From positions 806,001 to 870,000 of the forward strand of contig CP085629.1 in NCBI GenBank assembly GCA_024704175.1: DNA of 64,000 nt, in the 5' to 3' direction. Positions 8,707 to 18,952 of the stretch are shown piece after piece. The stretch is from Paenibacillus sp. P25 (GTDB lineage Bacteria; Bacillota; Bacilli; Paenibacillales; NBRC-103111). The stretch's first letter is position 1. The number at the start of each line of letters is the position of its first letter. Both the position numbers and the translations under genes were made by a program. Below the pieces are notes generated by a model. That model was given only the letters and a program-made list of their open reading frames with translations. It was not told the origin of the DNA and did not search any database.

Positions 8707-11700
8707 AATTCCGTTAGACCGCCCGGTTACCCTAGTGTACGGCCCCAACGAGGCTGGCAAAAGCACCGTGCTAGGCTTTATCCGGGCGGTGCTCTTCGGT
8801 TTTCCTCCGCGCGGCCATGCGGAACGGTATGCGCCGCAGGATGGGGCGGCGCACGGCGGAAGCCTGACGCTGGTGGATGAGGCCGGAAGGCGTCGCCGGA
8901 TCGAGCGGTGGGACGCCCCTCCGGACGGACGGGGCCGCGCTCCGGCGGCGGGCAGCGTCAAGGTGACGTTCCCTGACGGAACGGCGGGCGGCGAGCGGGA
9001 GCTCGCCGCCTTGCTGTCCGGGCTCACGCCCGAGCTGTTCCGCGACCTGTTTGCCTTCGGGCTCAGCGAGCTGCAGGAGCTGCGCACGCTCCAGAGCGAG
9101 GAGATCAGCGGCTACTTGTACGGGGCCGGGCTTGCCGCCAGCGGAGCGGCGATCCGTTCCGCGGAACGGAGGTTCGTCGCGGAGCTGGAGCAGCTGTACA
9201 AGCCCCGCGGCCGGACGCCTCTTCTTAACCGCCAGCTGCAGGAGCTGGCGGCGGCCGAACAAGAGCTGCGGCGCAGCTTGGCGGTGGCGCAGCGGTACGA
9301 TGCGCTTCGCGATGAAGAGGAGCGCCTGGGGCAGGAACAGGCAGGACTCGAATCGGAGCATGCCGCGCTGCAGCGACAGGCCGAGAAGCTTCGCAGACAG
9401 TGGCGGGCCCGGCCTCATCGGCTCCGCTGTCTGGAGCTGGAAGCGGAGCTTGCGGCTTTGCCGGAGCGGGACGATTGGCCGGAGGATGCGCTTAGCCGCT
9501 GGGAGGCCCTGCGGAAGGAGCGGGACAGGGCGCATGCCGAGTGTGCCCGGCTGGAGCTCCAGCTGGCCGAGCTGGCCGCTTCCCTTGAGGCGGCTGAAGC
9601 CGAGATGCGGCAGGAGGGCGATGTGCTCGCGCACCGGGCCGAGCTTGAGCATCTGTCCGACCGGTACGCGGCTTATGAGGAGACGCAGCGGATGCTGGTC
9701 GAGGCGGAGACGGAAGCGGCGCAGCTGGTGCAGGAGCTGCGTCAACTGCTGCGGCGCATTCAGCCGGACTGGAACGAGGCGGAGCTGGAACGGTCGCCGT
9801 CCCTTGTTCTTCTGCGCGAGCAGGCGAATGCATTCCGCGAGGAATGGCGGGCCTGGCACCGGCAGGAGGCCTTGGTTGAGGCCGAAATCGAGCGGCTCGA
9901 GCTGGAAACGGCAGGGGAGCCGGCTGAGGAGGCCGCTGATGCGGTGCCGAACGGCCGTTCACAGGCCCCGGGGCTCAGCCCGGAGGAAGGACTGCAGCTG
10001 GTGCGCCAAGGCCGCAAACTGTACTACGCCTGGCGGGAAGCCGCAGGCGAAGCGGAGCGCGCGCAGGCCGCCGCGCCGCCGCGCTCGCGTTCACGCGCCG
10101 CCGGGCGCACCGCCGGGGCGCGTCTGCCGCTGGCGGCGCTGCTCGCGCTGACGCTGCTCGTGCCGGCCGCGCTGGCGCTGCTGCGCGAGCCGGCCGCGGC
10201 GCTCACGGCGTCGCTGCTGCTCGCCGCGGGCAGCGCCGCCTGGCTGCTCGCAGGCCGCCGCGAAGCGCCTGCCGCCGCGGGCAGCGCGCCTGCGGCGGCC
10301 GAGGCCCGCCGCCGCAGCGAGGCGCTCGCCGCGCAGCTGGCGGCCGCGCTGGCGCCGCTCGCGCGCCTCGGCGCCGCCGAAGCGGCCGTCTGCTGCGGAG
10401 CCCGCGCCGCCCGCGCCCGAGCTGGTCGAGCCCTGGCTCGACCAGCTCGAGCCGCGGCTCGTTGCGGCGCAGGCGCAGCAGGCCGGCCGCCAGGCGGCGG
10501 CGCGGCGGCTCGCGGCGCTGCTCGCGCAGCGGGAGCGGCACGGCGCCGCCGGCGAGGCGCTGACGCAGCGCTGGCGCGCGTGGCTGCGCGAGCTGGCGTC
10601 GCCGGCCGGCGCGAGCCCGGACGCGGCGCTCGAGTCGCTGCAGCTGGCGGAGCAGGCGCTCACGCAGCTCGGGCGCCTGCGGCGGCAAAGAGGCGAAGGG
10701 CGAGGCGCTGCAAGGCGCCGCGGCCGCGTTCAAGGCGGCCGTGGCGGAGCGCCTCGGCGGCGCCGCCGCGCTGCAGCCGGGGCCGGCGCTGAAGGCGTGG
10801 CAGGCGGCGCGCGACCAACAGCTCGCGCGGGAGCGGCAGCGCGAGCAGGAGGCGCGGCGCCGGGCCGAGCTGCAGCAGCAGGCGGCGCTGGCCGCGCAGC
10901 GCGGGAGCTCGCCGAGGCGCGGGCGCAGGAGCCGCTGCGCGATGCGGGCGCGGACGGCGAAGAGACGCTGCGGCGGCTGCACCGGCAGGTGCTGCGCCGC
11001 CGGGAGCTGCAGGCCGAGCTGCGCCAGGAGGCGCTGGCCGTCCAAGCGTGGGCGGGCGAGACGCCCCTGGACGAAGTGGACGCCGCGTTCCATGGCGCGG
11101 GTGAACAGGAATGGGACGAGCGGGTGCAGACGCTGGAAGGGGAGGCCGAAGCCGTGCGGGAACGGCTGGAGGCCTGCCGGGAGAAGCGGGCGCGCACGCG
11201 GATCGAGATCGAGCGGCTGGAGGAGGGCGGGGACCACGCGGAGAAGCTGCAGCGGGTAGAGGAGCGCAGGGCGGAGGTCCGCGCCTTGATGAAGCGCTGG
11301 GCGGTGCTTTCCCTGGGCAGCACCTTGTTCGCGCGCACCAAGAGGCTGTACGAGCATGACAAACAGCCCTCCGTCATGCAGAGGGCTTCCTATTACTTTG
11401 AGCGAATGACAGCCGGCCGGTTTACGCGCATTCTGGCTCCGCTGGGAGAGCAGAAGGTGCTCGCCGAACGCCGGTCCGGGCAGATCGTCGAGCCGGCCCA
11501 GCTTAGCCGGGGAACCGCCGAGCAGATGTATTTATGCATCCGGCTTGCGCTGGCGGACGAGTATGCGGCGGCAGGGATGAACATGCCGCTCGTCATCGAC
11601 GACGCGTTCGTCAATTTCGACGATGAACGCCTGGCGCTCGGGATGGCGCTGATGGAAGCCGCCTCCGAAAGCCGCCAGCTCCTGCTGTTTACCTGCCATA

Positions 11701-11759
11701 AGCATGTGGAGGAAGCGTTCCTCCGGCGCTTCCCGCAGGACGCCGTGGTCCGGCTGTAA
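8654..11759 (+). CDS. yhaN: YhaN-type SMC-like ATPase (about three frame breaks)
   Basis: Partner ATPase of YhaO, of SbcC/Rad50 type. It has an N-terminal Walker A (YGPNEAGKST), then FGFPPRGHAERYAPQDG, a long coiled coil interrupted by two hydrophobic segments (LPLAALLALTLLVPAALALL and LTASLLLAAGSAAWLLAG) as in other YhaN proteins, and a C-terminal ATPase half with QLSRGTAEQMYLCIRLALA (signature) and MPLVIDDAFVNFDDERL (Walker B). The frame breaks near 10390, 10690 and 10905, inside a stretch of extreme GC coding for Ala/Arg-rich coiled coil; the flanking frames are clearly coding. Reconstructed length is about 1035 residues. Confidence 0.88.
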
Positions 11760-11769
11760 CCGGATCGCG

Positions 11770-12776
11770 CTATCCTGCAGCGAGCCTTATAACGACAATT
11801 CCGATCAATGCCATCACCAGGCCGCCCGCTTCGAGGCGGCTGAATTTTTCTTTCAGCACCAGCCGGGCATACAGCAGGACCAGCACCACATTGCTGGCAA
11901 TCACCACGGAGACGAGGCCGGTGACACCGAGCTTAAAGGCCGGCATCACCAGCATCATCCCGCCGATATTCGTAATCCCTACAAACATGCCCCAGAGCAG
12001 GGTCCGAAGCGGGGGCCAATAGGTATTTTCGGGCTTGACCTGTGTCCCCTTCGTTCCGCCGCCGGCAGTTTCCGCTGCACTCTCTGCAAACCCCTCATGA
12101 TTCCCGGCTCTGCGCTCCATGTCCAAGTCCTCTTCTGATGCCGCCGTTTCCCTCGCGGCCGATTTCAGAACCAAGCGTGCTTTCGCATCCCGCCACCGGT
12201 CCGTTCCCCAAGAGATCCCGAACAGCAGCGTTCCCGTAGCATACATAAGAGTGAGCACCGGCAAATTGGCGGCTCCGGAGAGCGTCGCCTGCTTGGACGT
12301 GAGATCGGTCAGTCCGAAGAACAGCATCGCCAGCACACCCCACTGGACGCCCTGCAGATGCTTCATCGACAAGTCCCCCGAATAACGGATCATCAAACTT
12401 CCGGCGACGACAATCAGGAAGGCGGCCCCTGCCACAGATTCAGCTTTTCGCCCCACAGGAAGAACGCCAGGATCACCACGACGAGAGGGGGAAGGGCGGT
12501 AAACATTGCGATGATCGATGTCTTCCCAACGGCATATCCCTTATACATCGAAGCATTCGCGACAAAAGAAAACAGCCCCATGAGCGAGCCGATCCCGACG
12601 GCGGGCGTCCAGGGTCGCCGGGTTGCGGCGGCGGAGGCAAGGGCGATCAGCGTACCGGATAAATAAACGCCGAACAAGAGCAGATTGCGGTTGATCGGTC
12701 TTTGTGAGGTCCATTGGTACAAAATGCCCCTCAGCCCAAAACAAACGGCCGACGCGGCGGCATAAACAAACCACAT
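11770..12776 (-). CDS. DMT-superfamily (EamA) transporter (one frame break)
   Basis: Inner-membrane transporter of about 335 residues with ten predicted segments in two EamA repeats. The first repeat starts MWFVYAAASAVCFGLRG; the second ends IASNVVLVLLYARLVLKEKFSR and LVMALIGIVVIRLAAG. The halves are joined by one G in the GGGG run near 12432, giving KLNLWQGAAFLIVVAGS. A hydrophilic loop of about 60 residues, rich in Glu and Gly, splits the second repeat, which is longer than usual. GGGGAGA lies before the ATG at 12776. Substrate unknown. Confidence 0.8.
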
Positions 12777-12827
12777 GCTGATGTCTCCCCGCTGTCTCAT
12801 GAATAGGGGCGGCACGAAGCCGCCCGG

Positions 12828-13589
12828 TTACTCTTCATAAATCATTTTGACCGTCATGCCACCGTCAATGACGAGGTTCTGACCGGTAATAAAGCCGGCT
12901 TGCTCCGAGGATAAATAAAGGCAGGCGGAGGCGATGTCTTCCGGACGCCCGACTCTTCCCGCCGGGTGCTGCAGCCGGTCTCTTTCCGTGTGGAGAGGCG
13001 CTTCCCGATTGGATGCCTTCTGCCAATTCCGCGTTTCGATCCACCCCGGGCTGATCGCATTGACGCGGATTCCGTAGCGTCCAAGACTGACGGCCATGGC
13101 GTGGGTAAGCGCCAGCGACCCGCCCTTCGAGGCGGAATATGCCTCGGTATCCGCTTCCGACATCAATGCGCGAGTCGACGCGATATTGATGATGCAGCCC
13201 GAACCCTGCTTACGCATCCGGCGGGCCGCCTGCTGGGAGCAGACGAAGGTCCCGCGGAGATTGACGCCGAGCACTTCATCGAACTTCGCGAGAGGCGGCT
13301 CCAGCATGGATCCGTTCCGGCTGATCCCTGCATTGTTCACCAGAACGTCGATGCGTCCGAGCTCTTCGGAAATCAATTGAAACCATCGTTCGACCTCGTC
13401 CTCCTTGGACACATCCGTCCGAACGAACATTGCTTTACCGCCCAGTCTCCGGATTTCCTGAATCAGCTCGGCGCCGGCTTCTTTATCCGTATCGGCGGCG
13501 GCCACCTCGTAGCCTGCTTGAGCGAACTGCAGGGCAACCGCCCGGCCGATGCCTTGGGCTCCTCCGGTTACGGCGGCGACTTTATGCAT
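12828..13589 (-). CDS. Short-chain dehydrogenase/reductase (SDR)
   Basis: Classical SDR of 253 residues, NAD(P)-dependent. The Rossmann motif TGGAQGIGRAVA is at the N-terminus, NNAG at about residue 88, the catalytic Ser in NIASTRA and YSASKGG as the Tyr-x3-Lys pair. AADTDKE after the second strand (Asp at its end) suggests NAD rather than NADP preference. The C-terminal FITGQNLVIDGGMT is typical of the 3-oxoacyl reductase/glucose dehydrogenase group. The ATG at 13589 sits 6 bases after GGAGGTGG. Substrate unknown. Confidence 0.88.
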   Translation of the reverse strand: MHKVAAVTGGAQGIGRAVALQFAQAGYEVAAADTDKEAGAELIQEIRRLGGKAMFVRTDVSKEDEVERWFQLISEELGRIDVLVNNAGISRNGSMLEPPLAKFDEVLGVNLRGTFVCSQQAARRMRKQGSGCIINIASTRALMSEADTEAYSASKGGSLALTHAMAVSLGRYGIRVNAISPGWIETRNWQKASNREAPLHTERDRLQHPAGRVGRPEDIASACLYLSSEQAGFITGQNLVIDGGMTVKMIYEE

Positions 13590-13769
13590 ACGGTCCACCT
13601 CCAGGCAGGATAGTTTCGTTCACAGCTCTCTTTCTTTGAGTATAGCGAAACGACCGATCACAGCACAAGTGCAGTACTGGATTTTATGGTTGCTCGGGGC
13701 CAACCCTTTGGATTCTCCACGGCTGAGACAGCGCAGTGGTTGCTCCGTAAGAAGGCGCAGACCCCGTCC

Positions 13770-14816
13770 TTAATCCGGTTTGGCGGAAGGATCCTGGCGC
13801 CACATCACCATAACCATCCACGCCATGCTGATCAGGCCGAACAACGGATAGAGGAAAGAGATCAGCGGCTTAAACCCGATTTGGCTGAACCCGTAGCTGG
13901 CGAGAAGAAGAAGCGGAACGATGAGCTTATAGGGCAGCTTCGTACGCTGCTCGACCTGCAGCGCAAGTCCGTACACATCGGACAAAAACGTCGTAAAGAT
14001 TTCCCCGTAAATGACAAGAATGAACAAGGTCGGCAGGACCAAGCCGAGCCCGTGGAGCAGCTGCCCCATTGGAATGTCGAACCGGGCGATATCCGGCATT
14101 CGGGCCGATAAGGCGAAATGTCCGGCCAGCAGCATAAGGCCGATCCCGGCCCCTCCCCAGACGCCCCCCAGATCAATACGGACCGTTCCTTTATCCGGAC
14201 CCCGAGCGGGACAAGCACCGCTTGCGCCATAGCCAGATTGAAGGCGGCATATAAAAAAGGAGCGAACCAGATCCGTCCCAAGCTGTACCCGGATTCAAGC
14301 ACGATCCAATTCGACGCCTCCGGCGCTCCCCAGGTTTGCCATACCATCACGGCGCTGAAGAAAATCATCAGGGGGACCACGATAGAGTTCACGGCGATGA
14401 TCGCATCCATCCCTTTCATCAGAAGCATGTAGGTGAGCAGCGGCGTGAACAGCATTCCGCTCTGTCCGGGCAAATGCAGTTGCTCCTTGAACACCGAGCC
14501 GCGCGCCGGCGAGCATGACCGTCGTTACGCCGAATAGCGTGATTAAAGTGAACAAGCTGACATAGCCGCCGATTTTCGGACCGAAAAGCAGGTTATTCAG
14601 ATCCTCGTAAGATTTGGCGTTGAGCTCATGGGCAATCAGCATCAGCTTGATGCCCAGCCAGACGAACAGCGCGCAGGCTATGCCGATCGTCAGCGTGGCC
14701 ATCCAGCCGTATCGCGTAAAAAACTGCAGGATTTCCTGACCGGTGGCGAAGCCCGCTCCGACTACGGTTCCGATATAGGTGAAGCTGATCTGCAGAACGT
14801 TCCCCCATCTCTTCAT
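13770..14816 (-). CDS. ykvI: YkvI-family membrane protein (two frame breaks)
   Basis: Integral membrane protein of about 345 residues related to B. subtilis YkvI, a family of unknown function with the layout of amino-acid transporters. The N-terminus GNVLQISFTYIGTVVGAGFATGQ is diagnostic. Breaks near 14500 and 14150 separate it from ASNWIVLESGYSLGRIWFA and from MGQLLHGLGLVLPTLFILV; these fit in order without overlap. The ATG at 14816 follows a GGGGAGAG site. Neighbours give no hint about a substrate. Confidence 0.75.
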
Positions 14817-14974
14817 CGATACGCTTCTCTCCCCGTATAGGCTTGTATACTTAAGCGTATGAATAACGGCCAAGCCTCATGACTTGATCTTGGGAAATCG
14901 TCTCATTTCTGATACAATAGAATGGACTTGTCTCATTCATTTTATTTAAGAAAATTCTTCTGGGGAGTGGCTTG

Positions 14975-15580
14975 GTGGAACAGGTTTTGCTGCTTATCGA
15001 TCATTACGGCTATATCGCCTTATACGGACTGCTGGCGCTAGGTATCGTGGGGCCGCCCGTACCGGATGAGATTCTGATGACCACGGTCGGCTCGCTGACC
15101 GTAGGCGAAGAGCCGCTATTATCCTACTGCACTTCTTTACTAGTGAGTTTCGCCGGCGCGATGACCGGCATGCTGGTCAGTTATTTTCTAGGCCGGAAAG
15201 TAGGCAAACCGTTCTTATACAAGTTCGGCAAATGGGTCAAGCTTACGCCGGAGCGCCTTCATGTGGCGGAGAGGTGGTTTCAAAAATACGGTTTATGGGC
15301 GGTCGCTTTCGGGTATTATGTTCCGGGGATCCGTCATTTTACCTGTTACCTGTCGGGTGTGAGCAACGTGAAGCTGTGGCGTTACCTGCTGTATGCGGGC
15401 AGCGGAGCCCTCGTCTGGTGCACGACCTTCCTGACCCTTGGCCATATTATCGGAGCGAACGCCCCGGCGATTATGGAGATGGTTCACCGGTATATGGGCA
15501 TCAGCATCACGATCCTTGCCGTGGTCGTCATTATTATCGTTTATCTGTATTGGCGTTTCCGCAAGAAACCGCTGGTTTGA
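14975..15580 (+). CDS. DedA-family membrane protein
   Basis: DedA proteins are small membrane proteins implicated in undecaprenyl-phosphate and lipid flipping. This 201-residue member has the family signatures GPPVPDEILMTTVG, AMTGMLVSYFLGRKVGKP, FGYYVPGIRHFTCYLSGV and about five hydrophobic segments. GTG at 14975 lies 7 bases after GGGGAG; TTG at 14972 is the alternative. A promoter TTGGGA (14890-14895), 17 bases, TACAAT (14913-14918) lies upstream. A terminator follows. Confidence 0.9.
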   Translation: MEQVLLLIDHYGYIALYGLLALGIVGPPVPDEILMTTVGSLTVGEEPLLSYCTSLLVSFAGAMTGMLVSYFLGRKVGKPFLYKFGKWVKLTPERLHVAERWFQKYGLWAVAFGYYVPGIRHFTCYLSGVSNVKLWRYLLYAGSGALVWCTTFLTLGHIIGANAPAIMEMVHRYMGISITILAVVVIIIVYLYWRFRKKPLV

Positions 15581-15608
15581 GCGCGGCGGACATACCGCAG
15601 ATAATACA

Positions 15609-15650
15609 AACATCCCGTCCACTCCGCGGAGTGATACGGGATGTTTTTTG
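15609..15650. terminator. Bidirectional terminator between dedA and the lipoprotein gene
   Basis: AACATCCCGT pairs with ACGGGATGTT and an inner ACTCC with GGAGT; six T follow on the + strand and As precede it for the minus strand. It serves two convergent genes. Confidence 0.8.
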
Positions 15651-15667
15651 TGCTGCAACTCACGGCT

Positions 15668-16390
15668 TTACGCCCCGAACAGCTTGATGGAGTTGACCTT
15701 CTGCGTCTTGGGATCGATATCCAGCTTCAGGATCGCGCCTTTCGCTTTATATGTCATGACTACGCTGGTGTTGCTGTCCGGCTTGCCGAGCGCTTTGGTT
15801 ACTTCGCCCGCCGGGTCGCCGAGCTTCAGTCCATTCAGTCCGGGGTCGATCTCCGGGCTTCGCACGTCGATGAACTGCAGCTCGTTCTTTCCGTTAAAGC
15901 CGACCATGAAATAGCCGTAATCGTATACGGTGATAGGATCCGCATCATTCTCCATGGAGAACTCCTCTTTCGGCTTTCCGAAGCGCTGTTTGATTTCGTC
16001 CGCTCCGGTCTTGAGCGATAATCCGAGCAGCGTCGGCTTCGCTTCCGTGAACGGCGAATCGATTTGAATCTTCGGTTTGCCCGCAGGAGATTTCGCTCCG
16101 TCTTTCGCTGCACTGCCGCCGTCCGGATTGGCACCTGCGTCCTGATCGGAGCTTGTCTTGGCCACCTTATCGCTTTCCGCCGCAGGCGGTGCCGCCGGGG
16201 AGGGGACAGCCGGATCGGTGACTGTATCCTTCGGCTTCTCCTGGGATGCGGGAACCGCCGTCACGACCGGCTGGACCTCCGGAGAAGTATGTATATCATT
16301 GCTCGCCGCCGGCTTATCCTTGCACCCGGCTGCGATCATCATCAGCATCATCACGGATAAGAATCCGATAAATGTCTTTTTTCTTTTCAT
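15668..16390 (-). CDS. Uncharacterised lipoprotein
   Basis: Exported lipoprotein of 240 residues. The signal peptide ends in the lipobox AAGC (MMIAAGCKDKP) followed by a linker of about 90 residues rich in Pro, Ala, Ser and Asp. The C-terminal half has two similar segments, LLGLSLKTGADEIKQRFGKP and LNGLKLGDPAGEVTKALGKP, which look like internal repeats of the small fold seen in stalk-type lipoproteins. No enzyme motif is visible. ATG 16390 is chosen because of AAGGAAG upstream. Confidence 0.75.
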   Translation of the reverse strand: MKRKKTFIGFLSVMMLMMIAAGCKDKPAASNDIHTSPEVQPVVTAVPASQEKPKDTVTDPAVPSPAAPPAAESDKVAKTSSDQDAGANPDGGSAAKDGAKSPAGKPKIQIDSPFTEAKPTLLGLSLKTGADEIKQRFGKPKEEFSMENDADPITVYDYGYFMVGFNGKNELQFIDVRSPEIDPGLNGLKLGDPAGEVTKALGKPDSNTSVVMTYKAKGAILKLDIDPKTQKVNSIKLFGA

Positions 16391-16708
16391 CTCTGAAGCT
16401 TCCTTTCCACAGTAAACCTGAGTACGTAACAGCCCTCTAATCATACTCTGTAACGGTTCGGACTACAAAGACCAAAAAAGACCAAAATCGCCCGAATTTC
16501 ATGAAAATCGCTGTTTGTTATTTTCAATAGTCCGTTTTCATTGCGGCAGTACTTGTTTCAAGCTTTATAACCCTATATAACCATATAGACGAATTTCGAA
16601 GCATAAGGTTGCGGAAACTTTTGCAAACTGAATAAAGATGGTACTTGAAACCTACTTCGCCGTTATGATAAGTTTACGAAAAAGGTTTTGGAAGTGAGGC
16701 GGAAGGGT
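16391..16708. other. Intergenic region upstream of xpt
   Basis: About 315 bp with no gene. It holds the divergent promoters of the lipoprotein and xpt; TTGAAA with GATAAG 16 bases downstream (about 16647-16674) is the best candidate on the + strand. I see no purine riboswitch core. Confidence 0.5.
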
Positions 16709-17278
16709 ATGGAGTTATTAAAGGAGAAAATCAGGGAAGTCGGGGTCGTGGTAAGCGATGAGGTCATCAAGCTGGACGCCATCCTGAACCATGCGGTGGA
16801 TCCGGTGCTTACGACCGCCATGGGCAAGGAGTTTGCACGGTTGTACCGCGAAGAGCGGGTGACCAAGATTCTCACGATCGAATCGTCCGGCATCCCGATT
16901 GCGTTTGCGGTCGCACAAGAGCTTGGGGTTCCCTTGGTCTTCGCCCGCCGTAAAAAAACGCTCAACACCGATACGGAAACGTTCTGCGAGCGCGTTCCTT
17001 CTTTTACCAAGGGGATCGTGACGGATATCATGGTGTCCAAGGAATTTTTGAACGCGAACGACCGTGTCGTACTGATTGACGATTTCATCGCCAACGGGGA
17101 TGCGGCAAGAGGGCTGATCCGGATTATCCGCCGGTCGGGTGCCGAACTTCTCGGTCTCGGCATTGCGGTGGAGAAGTCGTTCCAGGCGGGCGGACGCACC
17201 ATCCGGGAATCGGGCATCCGCGTCGAATCTCTGGTGAAGATCGCTTCGCTCACGGGCGGCCGCATAGAATTCGAATAG
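16709..17278 (+). CDS. xpt: Xanthine phosphoribosyltransferase
   Basis: Salvages xanthine to XMP using PRPP in the cytoplasm. The 189-residue protein carries MELLKEKIREVGVVVSDEVI at the N-terminus, the substrate segment ILTIESSGIPIAFAVAQEL and the PRPP-binding motif VVLIDDFIANGDAARGL, all as in Bacillus Xpt of similar length. The ATG at 16709 is used rather than the in-frame TTG at 16688. In B. subtilis xpt is followed by the permease pbuX and preceded by a guanine riboswitch; neither is seen here. Confidence 0.93.
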   Translation: MELLKEKIREVGVVVSDEVIKLDAILNHAVDPVLTTAMGKEFARLYREERVTKILTIESSGIPIAFAVAQELGVPLVFARRKKTLNTDTETFCERVPSFTKGIVTDIMVSKEFLNANDRVVLIDDFIANGDAARGLIRIIRRSGAELLGLGIAVEKSFQAGGRTIRESGIRVESLVKIASLTGGRIEFE

Positions 17279-17411
17279 CAACATTTGCATCGCGGAGTCC
17301 GGGAGCAAAAGCCTTCCATCCGGATGCTTTTTCCTTTATAATGGAATTATGCGATAACGTTCAAGCTCGTGCAGCCGTTTTACGCGAATACATGAGGGAG
17401 GTGCTACTGGC

Positions 17412-17735
17412 ATGGGGAAAGAGATACCGGTGGATTTTTTTACAACGAAGTTGAATGAGGCGAAGGTTCATTTCGAACGGGCGCTTGATTGTAAACATAC
17501 GGATTTTGACGATCTGTATCCTTATATGATAGAGCATCCTCAATTTTTCTGGTACAAAAGATACGTAGCATGGTCCGAGCTTTTGACAGTCGTAAAGCTC
17601 TGCAAGGAGCTGGACATCGCTTGGGAACCGGAGTTCTCCCAGCAGCAAATCGATTATATCAACAAGCGGGTCATGTCCAGTAAAGTGCTGGATTACTGGT
17701 TCGAAACGAATGATTCCCGCGAACATGTCGGCTAA
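17412..17735 (+). CDS. Conserved hypothetical protein, 107 residues
   Basis: I do not recognise this family. The protein is soluble, slightly acidic and rich in aromatic residues (QFFWYKRYVAWSELL, VLDYWF), with no signal peptide and no metal or nucleotide motif. GGGAGG lies 9 bases before the ATG, a TATAAT is about 75 bp upstream (17336-17341), and a strong terminator follows, so it is probably a real single-gene unit. Confidence 0.75.
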   Translation: MGKEIPVDFFTTKLNEAKVHFERALDCKHTDFDDLYPYMIEHPQFFWYKRYVAWSELLTVVKLCKELDIAWEPEFSQQQIDYINKRVMSSKVLDYWFETNDSREHVG

Positions 17736-17753
17736 TTTGAATTCCAAGCATCC

Positions 17754-17793
17754 AACCTGTACCCGCGATTCTCGCGGTTGTGCAGGTTTTTTT
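17754..17793 (+). terminator. Rho-independent terminator
   Basis: AACCTGTACCCGCGA pairs with TCGCGGTTGTGCAGGTT around a three-base loop, followed by seven T. It ends the 107-residue gene. Confidence 0.85.
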
Positions 17794-17926
17794 GCATTCG
17801 CCCGAGGTTGAGACGGGCGACCGAGAACCGCTCTCTATTTATGGTTTTCCCCAATTGGTGTAACATTATAAAATTAGATGAAACTTCGCTAATCCGTAGA
17901 GCTTGCCGGAAAAGGAGATGGGATAC

Positions 17927-18157
17927 ATGATTACCGAAGAACAATTGGACACATACCGCCGGGAGGGAACGATGCTGCGCGTCATTCGAGACGCTGACCC
18001 GGCCAATGATGTCAAAGGCATTATCGTGGCATGGGACGACAGCTTCGTGCTCGTACGCCGGCCCAACCGCCGCGTGGTCAAGCTGGACCGCAAATACCGC
18101 TACATGCCTTTCAGCGAGCCGCGCCCGGAAATCGAATGGGTGCCGGAAGCGGAGTAA
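17927..18157 (+). CDS. Small hypothetical protein, 76 residues
   Basis: Unknown small soluble protein. It starts MITEEQLDTYRREGTMLRV after an AAGGAGATGG ribosome site, and contains a compact beta-rich middle (GIIVAWDDSFVLVRRPNRR, VVKLDRKYRY) that suggests a small barrel. No known catalytic motif is present. The ribosome site and codon use support it as real. Confidence 0.7.
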   Translation: MITEEQLDTYRREGTMLRVIRDADPANDVKGIIVAWDDSFVLVRRPNRRVVKLDRKYRYMPFSEPRPEIEWVPEAE

Positions 18158-18233
18158 TTAGGGAGCATCAGGCGTAAGGGATAGAGGAAATGGGTAATCT
18201 ATTAAAAACGCATTCCGAGGTGGGGAAGAAGCA

Positions 18234-18434
18234 ATGGAGACCATCATACCACTGGAATCCCATTATGTCCTGAGAGTTACACCCGAGCGGGATGGACTTG
18301 CCGGTGAAGTCATTATGTTAAACGGGGACGGTTCCGCCCAAGGCACCCGCTTGTTTACAGCTCCGCTGCAGACGTCGGCCGAGGCCCTTGAAGCCTGGTC
18401 GCGGCGCGCTTTGCAGGCTTACAGGGAAGGCTGA
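18234..18434 (+). CDS. Small hypothetical protein, 66 residues
   Basis: Unknown protein, possibly coupled to the preceding 76-residue gene 76 bp upstream. A GAGGTGGGG site lies 9 bases before the ATG. The sequence reads as a small alpha/beta unit (ESHYVLRVTPERDGLAGEV, TSAEALEAWSRRALQAY). Its last 80 bp overlap the 3' end of a membrane-protein gene on the other strand, so one of the two 3' ends may be misplaced. Confidence 0.6.
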   Translation: METIIPLESHYVLRVTPERDGLAGEVIMLNGDGSAQGTRLFTAPLQTSAEALEAWSRRALQAYREG

Positions 18435-18666
18435 AGGCCGGCGTCAGCTGCGCAGCAGCCGAGATGAGTACCAGGAGCCCGAATGTAGCCAGCAGGCTGA
18501 CAAACACAAAGACGAGGCCGCCCAGCAGGATAAGCAGACCGGGGAATAGGACGCCGACAAGGACCGTAAGTCCCAGCACCCAGAGCAGCGCTTTGAACGT
18601 TAGTTTCAGTAAGCCCCATAGCATGAGGGCAAGCAGAATCCCACCCGCTATTTGCAGCACGACCAT
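18355..18666 (-). CDS. Small hydrophobic membrane protein, 103 residues
   Basis: Predicted membrane protein with about three segments (LQIAGGILLALMLWGLLKL, ALLWVLGLTVLVGVLFPGLL, LVFVFVSLLATFGLLVLI) and a short charged tail. ATG at 18666 follows an AAAGGAGGGG site. The tail overlaps the convergent gene at 18234. Function unknown. Confidence 0.6.
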   Translation of the reverse strand: MVVLQIAGGILLALMLWGLLKLTFKALLWVLGLTVLVGVLFPGLLILLGGLVFVFVSLLATFGLLVLISAAAQLTPAFSLPCKPAKRAATRLQGPRPTSAAEL

Positions 18667-18795
18667 GAGCAACCCCTCCTTTCCCCAGTATATGCCGGGC
18701 GGATTAAAAAAGTCGGGGTGCCATTCCGTCATCTTCGGCTTGAAGGCAGCATATACTTATATTCCACTCCGGCATGGGAAAGGAGAGCGGTCGGC

Positions 18796-18903
18796 ATGGC
18801 CAAGCAGGATTCGGCGCTGAAAGGAACGGTCTACGGCATTTTGTTTACGCTTCCGATATGGGCCGTTATCATTTGGGTGGTTTGGCGCTGGCTGGGGGGA
18901 TAG
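18796..18903 (+). CDS. Single-pass membrane microprotein, 35 residues
   Basis: A very short gene with a clear ribosome site (AAAGGAGAG) 9 bases before the ATG. The product is MAKQDSALKGTVYG followed by one hydrophobic segment (ILFTLPIWAVIIWVVWRWL). Such small proteins are common in Paenibacillus and often escape annotation. Function unknown. Confidence 0.6.
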   Translation: MAKQDSALKGTVYGILFTLPIWAVIIWVVWRWLGG

Positions 18904-18952
18904 GCTGCAAATGAAGAAGGAAGAACCATAAAGGCCCTTCCCTGGCAGGTGC

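Noticed and set aside
10203..11357. Long Arg/Ala-rich frame antisense to yhaN
   Set aside because: Extreme GC suppresses stop codons in all frames; the + strand carries the ATPase motifs.
16391..16708. Purine riboswitch expected before xpt
   Set aside because: The conserved P1/J core and loop sequences of the guanine riboswitch are not present; only an ordinary promoter candidate is seen.
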